DNA of 64,000 nucleotides. It comes from a virus. Within the stretch, counting starts at the first letter, position 1, and the number at the start of each line of letters is the position of its first letter. This document shows positions 43,298 to 50,488 of this stretch, one piece after another. The notes under the pieces were generated by a model that was not told where the DNA came from, made no database searches, and saw nothing but the letters and a program-made list of their open reading frames with translations. The stretch lies in the IMG/VR virus record IMGVR_UViG_3300032805_000004, positions 1 through 64,000 of that record; one strand, 5' to 3'. Position numbers and translations under genes: made by a program.

Positions 43298-43501
43298 TCA
43301 CCTCCGGGTCAGGGCGATCCCGATGTCGATGGCGAGCCATATGAACAGGGCTGCGATGAGCACGGCGACGGCGGTGTTGAGCAGCAGGTCACGTACCGGG
43401 TGGGGGGGTGGTGTGGCGCGCCATACGGGGGTGGACGGGACGTCGGTGAAGGGTGGTTTGGTGCCGGTGGGTGGTCCGCACATGGGCCACTGTCCGGGCA
43501 T
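43298..43501 (-). CDS. Small membrane protein
   Basis: 67 residues. The first 38 are Pro-rich (FTDVPSTPVWRATPPPH) and the last 28 form a transmembrane helix (LLLNTAVAVLIAALFIWLAI). It might be a holin-like or anchor protein, but a single helix proves neither. It is divergent from the rightward block that starts at 43594. Confidence 0.55.
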   Translation of the reverse strand: MPGQWPMCGPPTGTKPPFTDVPSTPVWRATPPPHPVRDLLLNTAVAVLIAALFIWLAIDIGIALTRR

Positions 43502-43533
43502 TGGAACCCACCACCGTAGTTTGTCCGTCTAGG

Positions 43534-43563
43534 TTGACGATGGTCGGCTGGCTCCGATAGATT
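43534..43563 (+). promoter_or_regulatory. Candidate promoter for rightward small-gene block
   Basis: TTGACG (43534-43539), 18 bases, then TAGATT (43558-43563), located in the 92-base gap between the divergent genes at 43501 and 43594. Both hexamers resemble a sigma-70-type (HrdB-like) promoter, and a GGAG ribosome site follows before ATG 43594. Confidence 0.6.
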
Positions 43564-43593
43564 GTCTGTGTAGCCAGACAAGGAGAACCCCAG

Positions 43594-43680
43594 ATGACCA
43601 GCACAGACGGCGCACCGGCCCTCGACCCGGACACCGAATACTTCTACCGCCTTGAGCAGTGCGACGAGGAGGAACTGTGA
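43594..43680 (+). CDS. 28-residue small protein, first of rightward block
   Basis: ATG at 43594 behind AGGAG, ending GAG GAG GAA CTG TGA. It encodes 28 residues with an acidic end (YFYRLEQCDEEEL). The next gene starts at the GTG overlapping its TGA, so the two are translationally coupled. Function unknown; it may be a leader peptide as much as a protein. Confidence 0.55.
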   Translation: MTSTDGAPALDPDTEYFYRLEQCDEEEL

Positions 43681-43973
43681 CCCGCCGCCAGCTCACCCCG
43701 ATCAACGTCACCGCCCGCCACCGCAACTTTCGCACCGGACGCCCAGAGATCTGGGCCGCGCGGTCCCGCGACGGCCGCTGGACCTACGACCGGGAAGAGA
43801 CCCCCGGCACCCCGTGGATCGTCCAACACCGCGAAACCGGCGAGGAACGCTGGTTCGGCACCCTCGGCGCCGCACGCGCCGCCACCGCCAACGGCTGGGG
43901 CAACAACCTCGCCATCTGCCCGGACTGCCAGATCCGCGGCGGCCACAACGACAAATGCCCCGCCCTCACCTAA
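43677..43973 (+). CDS. Small protein with C-terminal zinc site
   Basis: 98 residues from the GTG at 43677 (GAGGAGG just upstream). The sequence has WAARSRDGRWTYDREE and GTPWIVQHRETGEERWFGTL, which suggests a beta/alpha fold like small DNA-mimic or accessory proteins. The end CPDCQIRGGHNDKCP may bind zinc. Not recognised. Confidence 0.65.
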   Translation: MTRRQLTPINVTARHRNFRTGRPEIWAARSRDGRWTYDREETPGTPWIVQHRETGEERWFGTLGAARAATANGWGNNLAICPDCQIRGGHNDKCPALT

Positions 43974-43985
43974 AGGACACCCCCG

Positions 43986-44216
43986 ATGACCACCACGACC
44001 CGCTACGCCGCCCTCATCGGCCAAACCATCACACGCTGGGACGGCCAAACCTTCCGCATCGCCACCATCGGCGAACCCACCATCGGCGGACTGTTCCTCC
44101 CCGTCACCGCCATCAACGCCAACTGCGAAACCTGGCCAGCGCTCCTCGACGCCGGGTTGGCTACCCTCGGTGATGCTGTCGTCTTCTGCACCGACATGGC
44201 CGCTACGTCAGCGTAG
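43986..44216 (+). CDS. Hypothetical protein
   Basis: 76 residues, ATG 12 bases after the previous stop. ITRWDGQTFRIATIGEPTIG is a beta pattern and the remainder has no recognisable motif. Co-directional with its neighbours, so likely part of the rightward operon. Confidence 0.6.
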   Translation: MTTTTRYAALIGQTITRWDGQTFRIATIGEPTIGGLFLPVTAINANCETWPALLDAGLATLGDAVVFCTDMAATSA

Positions 44217-44233
44217 CCCTACACTGACAAACC

Positions 44234-44512
44234 ATGGGCATCCAGATCATCCAGCAACCAGACGGCAAACTCTCCGTCTACTCAACCATCGTCAGCGACT
44301 GGATCTACACCGGGAAAACAGCGCAGGAACTTGAAGACATCTACGCCGAGGAAGCAGCCGAAGATGCGCGGTCTTCGATCAGGCGGATCACCGGCGCTGT
44401 CCTGTCCGGCGAAGCGCGCAAGGTGTACCACCAGTTCACCATGACCTTCGAGCAGGCCGAGAAGCAGATCAAGTCCGATCAGCAGGCCCACGAAGAAGGC
44501 GACGGCCAATGA
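44234..44512 (+). CDS. Hypothetical helical protein
   Basis: 92 residues. A short beta start (MGIQIIQQPDGKLSVYSTIV) precedes a long acidic helix (AQELEDIYAEEAAEDARSSI). TACACT lies eight bases before the ATG and may allow separate transcription. The stop overlaps the next gene by ATGA. No known family. Confidence 0.65.
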   Translation: MGIQIIQQPDGKLSVYSTIVSDWIYTGKTAQELEDIYAEEAAEDARSSIRRITGAVLSGEARKVYHQFTMTFEQAEKQIKSDQQAHEEGDGQ

Positions 44513-44883
44513 CCACCCGGCGCAAACCCACCCTCGTCTTCGGCGTCGCCGGCGTCGCAGCCTGGCTCGGCGTCCAACCCGGCACCGTCACCCAATGGCT
44601 CGAACGAGAAAAACGAGGCGAAGTCCCCCCAACGCCGCCACCAGACGTCCTGCTCACACCAGGCCGGTCCGGTGTCCCAGACCGCGGTTGGCTCGTGACC
44701 CGGCGCCCCGAATGGGAAGCGTGGAAAGCGGCCCGGCCTGGCCGCGGCGCACCCGGCGTGCCCAGATCCCGCGACACCGTGGATGCATCTGGACTGCGGA
44801 TCTGCTGTGGCACCAAGCCCGATACCGGACATCGGGGCACTTGCCAATACTCGACAATGCGCTCCGCCCGCACCCCCGGGTAA
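44509..44883 (+). CDS. HTH protein, excisionase/MerR-like start
   Basis: 124 residues. VFGVAGVAAWLGVQPGTVTQWLER at 10-35 is a winged-HTH of the MerR/excisionase type, followed by WLVTRRPEWEAWKAARPG, the usual basic wing. The last 35 residues are Cys-containing (ICCGTKPDTGHRGTC) and could be a zinc site. Possible local regulator or directionality factor. Confidence 0.65.
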   Translation: MTTRRKPTLVFGVAGVAAWLGVQPGTVTQWLEREKRGEVPPTPPPDVLLTPGRSGVPDRGWLVTRRPEWEAWKAARPGRGAPGVPRSRDTVDASGLRICCGTKPDTGHRGTCQYSTMRSARTPG

Positions 44884-44907
44884 CGCGCACCAGCGACAAG
44901 GAGACCG

Positions 44908-45120
44908 ATGATGCCTGACGAGCATGGCATGACCAAAGGCGCCGGGATCTGCCCCGTGTGCAACCGCTCATACATGATCAAAGATAACGGCACCCTGCGG
45001 AAGCACTGGTCGCGTGACGGCATGGGCAAGGCCCTGCCGTTCAGCAACCCCTGCGAGGGCTCCGGTAAACGGCCGTTCGTAATTGGATCAGCCGCCCCGG
45101 GTCCATCGACAACCCAGTGA
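44908..45120 (+). CDS. Small zinc-finger protein
   Basis: 70 residues; ATG at 44908 or 44911 behind AAGGAGA. ICPVCNRSYMIKDNGTLRKH is a single zinc-finger-like unit with two Cys and a His, and SNPCEGSGKRP supplies another Cys. It may bind nucleic acid. Function unknown. Confidence 0.65.
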   Translation: MMPDEHGMTKGAGICPVCNRSYMIKDNGTLRKHWSRDGMGKALPFSNPCEGSGKRPFVIGSAAPGPSTTQ

Positions 45121-45153
45121 TCCCCTGGCCTGCCAGCGACAAGGAGACCGGCG

Positions 45154-45564
45154 ATGGATGAAAAACTGAGCCCACGTAAGAGCCCATGTCCGTCGTGCCC
45201 TTACCGGATCGACGTTCCATCCGGTCTGTGGCACGCCGACGAATACGACAAGTTACCCCGCTTCGACGGCGACACCATCGAGCAAGCGAAAGCAGGCGCA
45301 TACGGCGTATTCCTGTGCCACCAAGCCGATGGGTTCCTATGTGCTGGCTGGGCCGGATGCCATGACATGCACCAAAGCCTCGCGCTCCGCATGGCCACCA
45401 ACGACGTTGACCTCGATGCAACGGTTAGCTACGTCTCGCCGGTCCCACTCTTCGGCTCTGGCGCTGAAGCGGCTGCACATGGCAAGCGCGACATCGCAGC
45501 TCCTAGCCCGCAAGCTCAGATCAAAATACGCCAGCTAGCACGGAAGAAGGAGACAAAGCGATGA
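45154..45564 (+). CDS. DUF6283-like zinc protein
   Basis: 136 residues behind AAGGAGA. PRKSPCPSCPYRIDVPSGLW at 8-28 and FLCHQADGFLCAGWAGCHDM near 55 are the CPxCPYR and CHxxxxxxCAGW features of DUF6283, an actinobacterial family seen on phages and mobile elements. The biochemical role is unknown. The stop overlaps the next start (ATGA). Confidence 0.8.
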   Translation: MDEKLSPRKSPCPSCPYRIDVPSGLWHADEYDKLPRFDGDTIEQAKAGAYGVFLCHQADGFLCAGWAGCHDMHQSLALRMATNDVDLDATVSYVSPVPLFGSGAEAAAHGKRDIAAPSPQAQIKIRQLARKKETKR

Positions 45565-45761
45565 AACGGCTCGCGTTCGCGGCCCTGTGCGCCTTCGTAG
45601 GCGTCATGGGAATCCTCTGCCTGACTTCCACCAACCGGATCACACCACCAGGACTGCAGCACACCAGATTCGCAGCTGTGCACTCCGGCATATGCCCCAC
45701 CGGGTGGCGCTTCCAGTGGCACTGGTGGCTCCCACACGGCACCTGCGAGGAGCAGTTCTGA
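45561..45761 (+). CDS. Small secreted or membrane protein
   Basis: 66 residues. The N-terminus KRLAFAALCAFVGVMGILCL is a signal anchor; the end has CPTGWRFQWHWWLPHGTCEE, an unusual Trp/His/Cys cluster. The 3' end of this gene recurs as a degraded fragment 300 bases downstream. It may act at the envelope of the lysogen. Confidence 0.6.
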   Translation: MKRLAFAALCAFVGVMGILCLTSTNRITPPGLQHTRFAAVHSGICPTGWRFQWHWWLPHGTCEEQF

Positions 45762-46003
45762 TGTCGCATAGCTACCGCACCCACATAGCCCGCAACCCTG
45801 ACGGGTCCACTACCCGCACCGTCACCCGCCTGCACCCAGGATGGCGACGCATCGGCCGGGCCATCTGTGTCTGGGTGGCGCTCGTCTGGCCGCTCACCAT
45901 CGGCGCCCACAACGGCACACCCACCGTCCTCGGCTGGGTCCTGTTCGCCTGCTGGCTACCCGTAGCAGCGGCCGTGCTGGTGTGCATGCCCCGGAAGCAC
46001 TAA
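45761..46003 (+). CDS. Small two-helix membrane protein
   Basis: 80 residues from the ATG that shares its first base with the previous stop (TGATG). GRAICVWVALVWPLTIGAH and LGWVLFACWLPVAAAVLVCM are two transmembrane helices. The first 25 residues are basic (PDGSTTRTVTRLHPGWRR). Holin, superinfection-exclusion or other envelope role are all possible; none is shown. Confidence 0.6.
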   Translation: MSHSYRTHIARNPDGSTTRTVTRLHPGWRRIGRAICVWVALVWPLTIGAHNGTPTVLGWVLFACWLPVAAAVLVCMPRKH

Positions 46004-46016
46004 CCAGCTCTTCGCT

Positions 46017-46060
46017 TGGCACCGGTGGTTCCCATACGGCACCTGCGAACAGCAGTTCTA
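46017..46060 (+). repeat. Degraded copy of a gene 3' end (45717-45760)
   Basis: The 44 bases here match 45717-45760 at about nine in ten positions with an offset of exactly 300 bp, and read W-HRWFPYGTCEQQF to a TAG. The rest of the second copy is absent. It marks a local duplication and deletion. Confidence 0.7.
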
Positions 46061-46064
46061 GCGG

Positions 46065-46535
46065 TCACGGCAGTGGGATGAGACAGCCAGCGCTGCCCGT
46101 CCGCCCCGGCCAGAACCGGTCAAAATCCGCCGCATACGCTATTTCCGCCTGCGGACGCCCCGCCAGGACAAGCTGCCGCGCCGCATCTGGCGGGAACCCC
46201 ATACACGCCCGCAGCACACCGTAGGCCATGCTCGGCCCGCGGTTGACCCCGGCCGCGCAATGCGCATACACGCAGGTCCCGAGGCGGCTATACGCCCCGG
46301 TAGCGAACATGAGCCCCGACGACCACCACGTGTCAGGTTTCGGCAGCCCATCATCCGCTGTGGGATCCCACAGATACGTCAACCCGGCACCGGCGAGCAG
46401 TTGCGCATCGTCGAACTCGGCGCGGCAATCCAAAACGTGGGTGACCCCGGCGCGGATCAGTGCGGTCACATCGGCCTGGTCGGTGATCGCGGCGCCGGTG
46501 GCCAGCCGGGCTGTGATCATCCCGAAATCAGCCAC
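46065..46535 (-). CDS. Dual-specificity-type protein phosphatase
   Basis: 156 residues. HCAAGVNRGPSMAYGVLRAC near 92 carries the Cys-x5-Arg signature (HCxxGxxRG) of tyrosine/dual-specificity phosphatases, and LDCRAEFDDAQLLA supplies the preceding Asp region. Encoded between MuF and the rightward block, five bases after the MuF stop. Phosphatases at this place may act on virion or host regulators. Substrate unknown. Confidence 0.8.
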   Translation of the reverse strand: MADFGMITARLATGAAITDQADVTALIRAGVTHVLDCRAEFDDAQLLAGAGLTYLWDPTADDGLPKPDTWWSSGLMFATGAYSRLGTCVYAHCAAGVNRGPSMAYGVLRACMGFPPDAARQLVLAGRPQAEIAYAADFDRFWPGRTGSAGCLIPLP

Positions 46536-46540
46536 GACGC

Positions 46541-49500
46541 CTACTTGCCGCGTTCCCTGGCGGCGTGCTGCGCAGGCCAGTACCCCAGCGCCTCGTGATG
46601 ACGCAAGTTACAGAACCCGTGCGCCTGCGCCTCAGTCATCTTCGCGTGCTCCATAACCAGCCGGGTGCACCTGTCGAAGTCCCCGGGACTGCCCCATTTG
46701 ATCTCTTCGGCATAGGCGAAGTGGGTTGGGCCGCCGTGCGCCTCATGCGTCCAATACTCCCGCAAAGTCTCGGCGTTCCCGGCCTTGGCCACCGGGGCGG
46801 GCTCCCAGCGGTCGCACACGTCCGCCGGGTCGATCACCCCAGCCACCAGACTGCACGCATGATCTTCGTACATGCTGCAGGTGCCGCACGAACGGTCCGG
46901 GTCGGTCGCGGCGCGGTAGCGGACACTGTTCTTGCTCACCTTGACCCGCTTCGCCGATGCCGTACCGAGCGCGGCGAGGACCGTGTCGAGGTCGCCGGCG
47001 AGTTCGGGCCGCACCGCCGGGTTGTCCCGCAGTAGGGCCGGGTCCCACCAGGCGATCGCCTCGACCTGGTCGCCGTCGGGGTCGTCGGGGTTGGTGACCT
47101 GCCCGCGGCCATCGTCGATGGGCACGGTGTCCTCGTCGGGGACGGCGTGGACGAATCCTTGGTAGACGCCGTCTGGGCTTGTCCAGCCGCCAACAATGTC
47201 GCCGTCGGGTACCGTATGGCCGGTTTCTTCGGCCCACTCCCGCTTGGCGGCCTCGAGCGGTGTCTCACCGGGGTCGAGCTTCCCGCCGGGGAACTCCCAA
47301 CATCCGCCGTCAGGGTCGTCTTCACCGAGGGCGCGCTGCAACATGAGCACCCGCCCAGTCCCGCGAGCCTGCACCGCCAGCCCCGCAGCGGTAGGGCCGG
47401 CGGTCGTCTTGTTCGCCGGATCGGCGCCCTGATGGAACTGGAACGAATGCGTCTCATCCCACGGGCCGCCGTCATGGTCCACGAACCCGACATACGCCTT
47501 CACCGGCCGACCCAGCTTTTTGTACGCCAACGTCCGGTGATGCCCGTCGATGATTTTGACCTTGTCGTCGCCGGGTTCCTGCACCGCGACCACCGGATGC
47601 AGATGCGCCCGTTCATGCTTGATGTCCGCAGTGAACTGTTTCACCCGGTCGGGCTGGTGCGACGCCGCCCACGAGCCGACGTCGTCGTAGTCGACCCGGT
47701 CCTGGGGGATCAGCACCGGCCCGATCCACCGGGCGTCATCGATCCAGCCGAGCGCATGCTCGGGGTAGTTCTTGCGGAGCTGGTTCTTGACGTGCTCCGG
47801 CTCGACCGGGTTGGGATCCGTGAGGTCGGCGGCGTTCTTCACCAGAACAGGTACGGCGGCGAGGGTCACGGCACCGATCGCAGCCGGCGCGAGAGCGCAC
47901 CTGCAGTTATGCGCTATGATTCCGTTGGCGAAATACCATCCGTCAACGGTTTCGAGATTGTAGACATGACCAGACCAGTCGCAATGACGCCTGAGCTCAG
48001 CGACGCGATCGACGCCTACAAGAGCGGCAAGTCGCTCAGTGAGTGCGCGGCCATGTGCGGCATCGTTGGGCCAACCTTCAGGAACCGCCTCATCAAACTG
48101 GGCATCCCCCTGCGAGACACGCACTGGCTCGCCACATCCCAAAAGCTCGCCCTGCCAGTCGCTCTCATCGAGGAGTTCCACGGCGGCGCGACCATCAAAT
48201 CCCTCACCCTGCGCTACGGCCTGTCTGGTAATACCATCCGCCGGAGACTCACAGAGTCCGGGGTCAACGTCAACCGACGCATACACCCGACCCCACCAGG
48301 CCTTATCGAGGATTACCTCGGCGGACTCGCCGTCAAGCCCATCGGCGCCAAGTATGGACTGGACCGCAACACCGTCTACAGGATGCTCCGCGAAGCAGGT
48401 ATCGACGGCCGGAACCGGTCGGAAGCAATGCAACTGCGCTGGCAGCGCGCGAACGTGGCCGAACGGCGCATCATGCTTGACCGGGCCCACGAGACGGCCC
48501 GTGGACGAGTCGCCAGCGCTGAGGAACGCGGCCAGATCGCTACCGCGAAAACAGGCGTGACCTTCAGCGGCAATGAGACAATCCTCGGCACACTCCTCGC
48601 CGACCTCGGCTACGACATCGCCTACGGTGTCCCCTGCGGCCCATACAACATCGACGTAGTTATCGCCGGAACCGTCGCCGTGGAAGTCAACGGCGGTAAC
48701 TGGCATGAGACCGGACATCACCGGGCCCGCTTCGGCGAGCGTGCGCGCCACATCCTCGATGCGGGCTACAGCCTGGCGATCATCTGGGCAGACGATCGCC
48801 GCTACCCGGTCAGCGCTATCTGTGCGGAGCAACTCGGAACCCTCACCGAGATCACCCGCGGGCACCCATCCATCGGGCGTCAGCACTGGGTGATTCGGGG
48901 TGACGGGCACTTCCTTACCGTCCGCGAAGACGATGGTGACGAGGTCCCCTTTATAACGTCGAGCGGTCGCCGCGACAGCTGACGGCCCAGTTACCACCAC
49001 GCCAGCAGGGAAACAACGCGGGTGGCCCGGCGGTGACGGCACCCCCGACGGGAACAGATCCCCCGTCGGGATCGGCCCGGCGTCACGGTTCGCCTGGCAG
49101 GCCACGCAGACACGCCCATCATCCGGTGCGGTCAGCCACTCCGTACGCGTCACCCCAGCATCGCTGTAGCGGTCCATCGACGCGGCGGACACGGCGCGGG
49201 CGATCTCCGTGTGGGCGATCATCTCCGCCCGGTTCTTCACATCAAGAATGCCCGGCAAGTCACGGGCGACCGTGTCCACCGGCTCACCCGCCCGGACACC
49301 CTCACTGATCGCCTGCGCGAGGTCGTCCATCTTGCTGTCCGCGACCGCGCTGATCCCCCGGACGTCGTACTCGTCAAGGAGGTTCCGCAGCCCAGTCTCA
49401 TCGGCGATCTTTGCGGCGGCTTTCGGGTCGCCGGGTTTCCAGTCGCCCCAGTCCGGCGGCCCCGCATTCAGCACAGCCGTGGCGGACGCGTCACCCAGCG

Positions 49501-50455
49501 CGTAGCCCTCAGTCCACACGTTCGGCAGGATCGCGTCGAGCGCGGCCCGGATGATGTCAGCGACCGCACCGATCAACGACTGGACGGTGACCGGCAGTTT
49601 CCCCGCCTGCCAGTCAGCGATCAGGTCACGCGCCTTGCCGATGGCCGCGGCGAACGCCTGGCCGATGCGTTTCGTGTAGACGGCGACGAGGGCGAGGTCG
49701 CGTTGCCAGCCGGGCCAGTCAGGCTGCCCGCCACCACCGGGGGGCGTCTGCCCTTTTGGGCCCGCATCATCTGCCTTGACGAGCTCGACGTCTGCGGCGG
49801 ATTTGATATGACCGGCGGCGAGAACAGCTTTCGCCTGGTTGAACAGCTGGGTGGCCTGGCGGCGCAGTACGCCGGCCTTGTTCTCCAGCTTCGTGATCTG
49901 CTTCGTCTTCGTCGCGACACTGCTCGCCGTAGACGGTTTCTTCGCCGCTGCTGGTTGTTTCCCAGACGCTGCGGCCGACGACGCGGCAGGTTTCGCTGCG
50001 GTAGCCGGCTTCTTCCCAGTCGCGGTCGCCCGCGACGTCGCCGCCGCCACCGTAGCTTTAAGCGCGGCGACCTGCAGATCAATCTGGTGGGCTTGTGCGA
50101 GCAAAGCACGCGCCTGACTGCGAAGATCGGCGGCCTCCGCCTTCGCTGCGGCGGAGATTTTCGGCTTACCGCCGCCGCTGGGCTTCTTCGCCCCGCTAGC
50201 GGGCTTCTTCGCAGCCGGTGCCTTCGCCGGTTTCGCCGCGGGCTTCGGCGCCGAGATGCCGCCGGACTGGTTGTAAGCGGCAATCGCCGATTCCTGCTGC
50301 TGCACCGGGGTGCCTTGCCCGGTCGCCGAGAACTGGCCACCCTGCGTGGTGCCCTGCGGTGCCCGTAGCTCCTGTTTGGTGACGGTGTCGAACGCGGCGA
50401 GGGCAGCTTTGAGGACTGCCCCGGCCATCAGGTCCTCAACGTCGTTAGCGGTCAC
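46541..50455 (-). CDS. MuF head morphogenesis protein with intein, ParB-like and Nudix domains
   Basis: 1304 residues before splicing, 934 after. Residues 1-300 are Ala/Lys-rich and helical. The MuF core at 330-480 ends GVPSPPGHPR, is broken by the intein (481-850), then resumes CRCAL, giving the HPxCxC motif. After it come a ParB-like domain near 880-975 (KIIDGHHRTLAYKKLGRPVK), a Nudix domain with GGKLDPGETPLEAAKREWAE near 1030-1060, a Cys-rich block (CGTCSMYEDHAC...CDRWEP), and a final EIKWGSPGDFDRCTRLVMEH domain. MuF proteins are injected with DNA in some phages, so the C-terminal domains may be delivered cargo. Start at 50455 is plausible. Confidence 0.9.
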   Translation of the reverse strand: MTANDVEDLMAGAVLKAALAAFDTVTKQELRAPQGTTQGGQFSATGQGTPVQQQESAIAAYNQSGGISAPKPAAKPAKAPAAKKPASGAKKPSGGGKPKISAAAKAEAADLRSQARALLAQAHQIDLQVAALKATVAAATSRATATGKKPATAAKPAASSAAASGKQPAAAKKPSTASSVATKTKQITKLENKAGVLRRQATQLFNQAKAVLAAGHIKSAADVELVKADDAGPKGQTPPGGGGQPDWPGWQRDLALVAVYTKRIGQAFAAAIGKARDLIADWQAGKLPVTVQSLIGAVADIIRAALDAILPNVWTEGYALGDASATAVLNAGPPDWGDWKPGDPKAAAKIADETGLRNLLDEYDVRGISAVADSKMDDLAQAISEGVRAGEPVDTVARDLPGILDVKNRAEMIAHTEIARAVSAASMDRYSDAGVTRTEWLTAPDDGRVCVACQANRDAGPIPTGDLFPSGVPSPPGHPRCFPAGVVVTGPSAVAATARRYKGDLVTIVFADGKEVPVTPNHPVLTPDGWVPAGDLGEGSELLRTDSADRVAAIVCPDDRQAVARIEDVARTLAEAGPVMSGLMPVTAVDFHGDGSGDNYVDVVWAAGDTVGDVVAEVGEECAEDCLIAAEGHACFRGSDLAAFLSAGDSSTGRLVGPVKHDAPFGHVRALPAQLHCFRPVPAVDTCFAEHPVDGVAVQSILGADGLDGESAEVILDKAWWGRVYASVDVDPGLCESPADGITRQAVAQGEGFDGRAAVELLDESDWQGELLGCGEPVRVSQGDAQFDEAVPEGWPNDAAHGRALTERLAALVGVDRVAELRRHCDWSGHVYNLETVDGWYFANGIIAHNCRCALAPAAIGAVTLAAVPVLVKNAADLTDPNPVEPEHVKNQLRKNYPEHALGWIDDARWIGPVLIPQDRVDYDDVGSWAASHQPDRVKQFTADIKHERAHLHPVVAVQEPGDDKVKIIDGHHRTLAYKKLGRPVKAYVGFVDHDGGPWDETHSFQFHQGADPANKTTAGPTAAGLAVQARGTGRVLMLQRALGEDDPDGGCWEFPGGKLDPGETPLEAAKREWAEETGHTVPDGDIVGGWTSPDGVYQGFVHAVPDEDTVPIDDGRGQVTNPDDPDGDQVEAIAWWDPALLRDNPAVRPELAGDLDTVLAALGTASAKRVKVSKNSVRYRAATDPDRSCGTCSMYEDHACSLVAGVIDPADVCDRWEPAPVAKAGNAETLREYWTHEAHGGPTHFAYAEEIKWGSPGDFDRCTRLVMEHAKMTEAQAHGFCNLRHHEALGYWPAQHAARERGK
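47915..47920 (+). promoter_or_regulatory. -10-like TATGAT inside intein C-block
   Basis: TATGAT on the plus strand lies 46 bases before the antisense endonuclease ATG, opposite the Ile-Ile codons of the intein block G. No matching -35 was found. It could drive the antisense gene. Confidence 0.35.
47966..48982 (+). CDS. HTH and Vsr-like endonuclease, antisense inside the intein
   Basis: 338 residues from ATG 47966. Residues 10-160 have three HTH units (LSECAAMCGIVGPTFRNRLI, IKSLTLRYGLSGNTIRRRLT, VKPIGAKYGLDRNTVYRMLR). The nuclease part at 205-305 has SGNETILGTLLADLGYDI, then YNIDVVIAGTVAVEVNGGNW with Asp and Glu, HETGHHRARFGERARHI and GYSLAIIWADDRR, a Vsr/EDxHD-like layout. Codons lie exactly opposite the intein codons. 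The last 35 residues run antisense to intein block B and may be unimportant. Upstream reading back to 47147 is a shadow of the ParB/Nudix region. Confidence 0.85.
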   Translation: MTRPVAMTPELSDAIDAYKSGKSLSECAAMCGIVGPTFRNRLIKLGIPLRDTHWLATSQKLALPVALIEEFHGGATIKSLTLRYGLSGNTIRRRLTESGVNVNRRIHPTPPGLIEDYLGGLAVKPIGAKYGLDRNTVYRMLREAGIDGRNRSEAMQLRWQRANVAERRIMLDRAHETARGRVASAEERGQIATAKTGVTFSGNETILGTLLADLGYDIAYGVPCGPYNIDVVIAGTVAVEVNGGNWHETGHHRARFGERARHILDAGYSLAIIWADDRRYPVSAICAEQLGTLTEITRGHPSIGRQHWVIRGDGHFLTVREDDGDEVPFITSSGRRDS

Positions 50456-50488
50456 GGCTCACCCCCGGGTCTCGGCAATAATGCGGGG

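Larger units (their letters stand above)
47906..49015 (-). mobile_element. Intein in MuF gene (370 residues)
   Basis: It starts at Cys 481 (CFPAGVVVTG, block A) and ends FANGIIAHN followed by Cys+1. Block B is EVPVTPNHPVLTPDGW with its TxxH; block F is HVYNLETVDGWYFANG. These are the residues of a class 1 splicing intein. It sits between R and C of HPR-CRC. In the sense frame the middle (about 555-815) has no LAGLIDADG or HNH motif. That stretch is the reverse complement of the endonuclease gene at 47966-48982. Confidence 0.92.

Noticed and set aside
47147-47965. Upstream in-frame extension of the antisense endonuclease
   Set aside because: Sequence before ATG 47966 is a mirror of the ParB/Nudix coding region and outside the intein; no motif.
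49211-50368. 385-codon rightward ORF opposite the MuF N-terminal region
   Set aside because: Arg/Leu-rich shadow, unlike the antisense endonuclease further left, which has real HTH and nuclease motifs.
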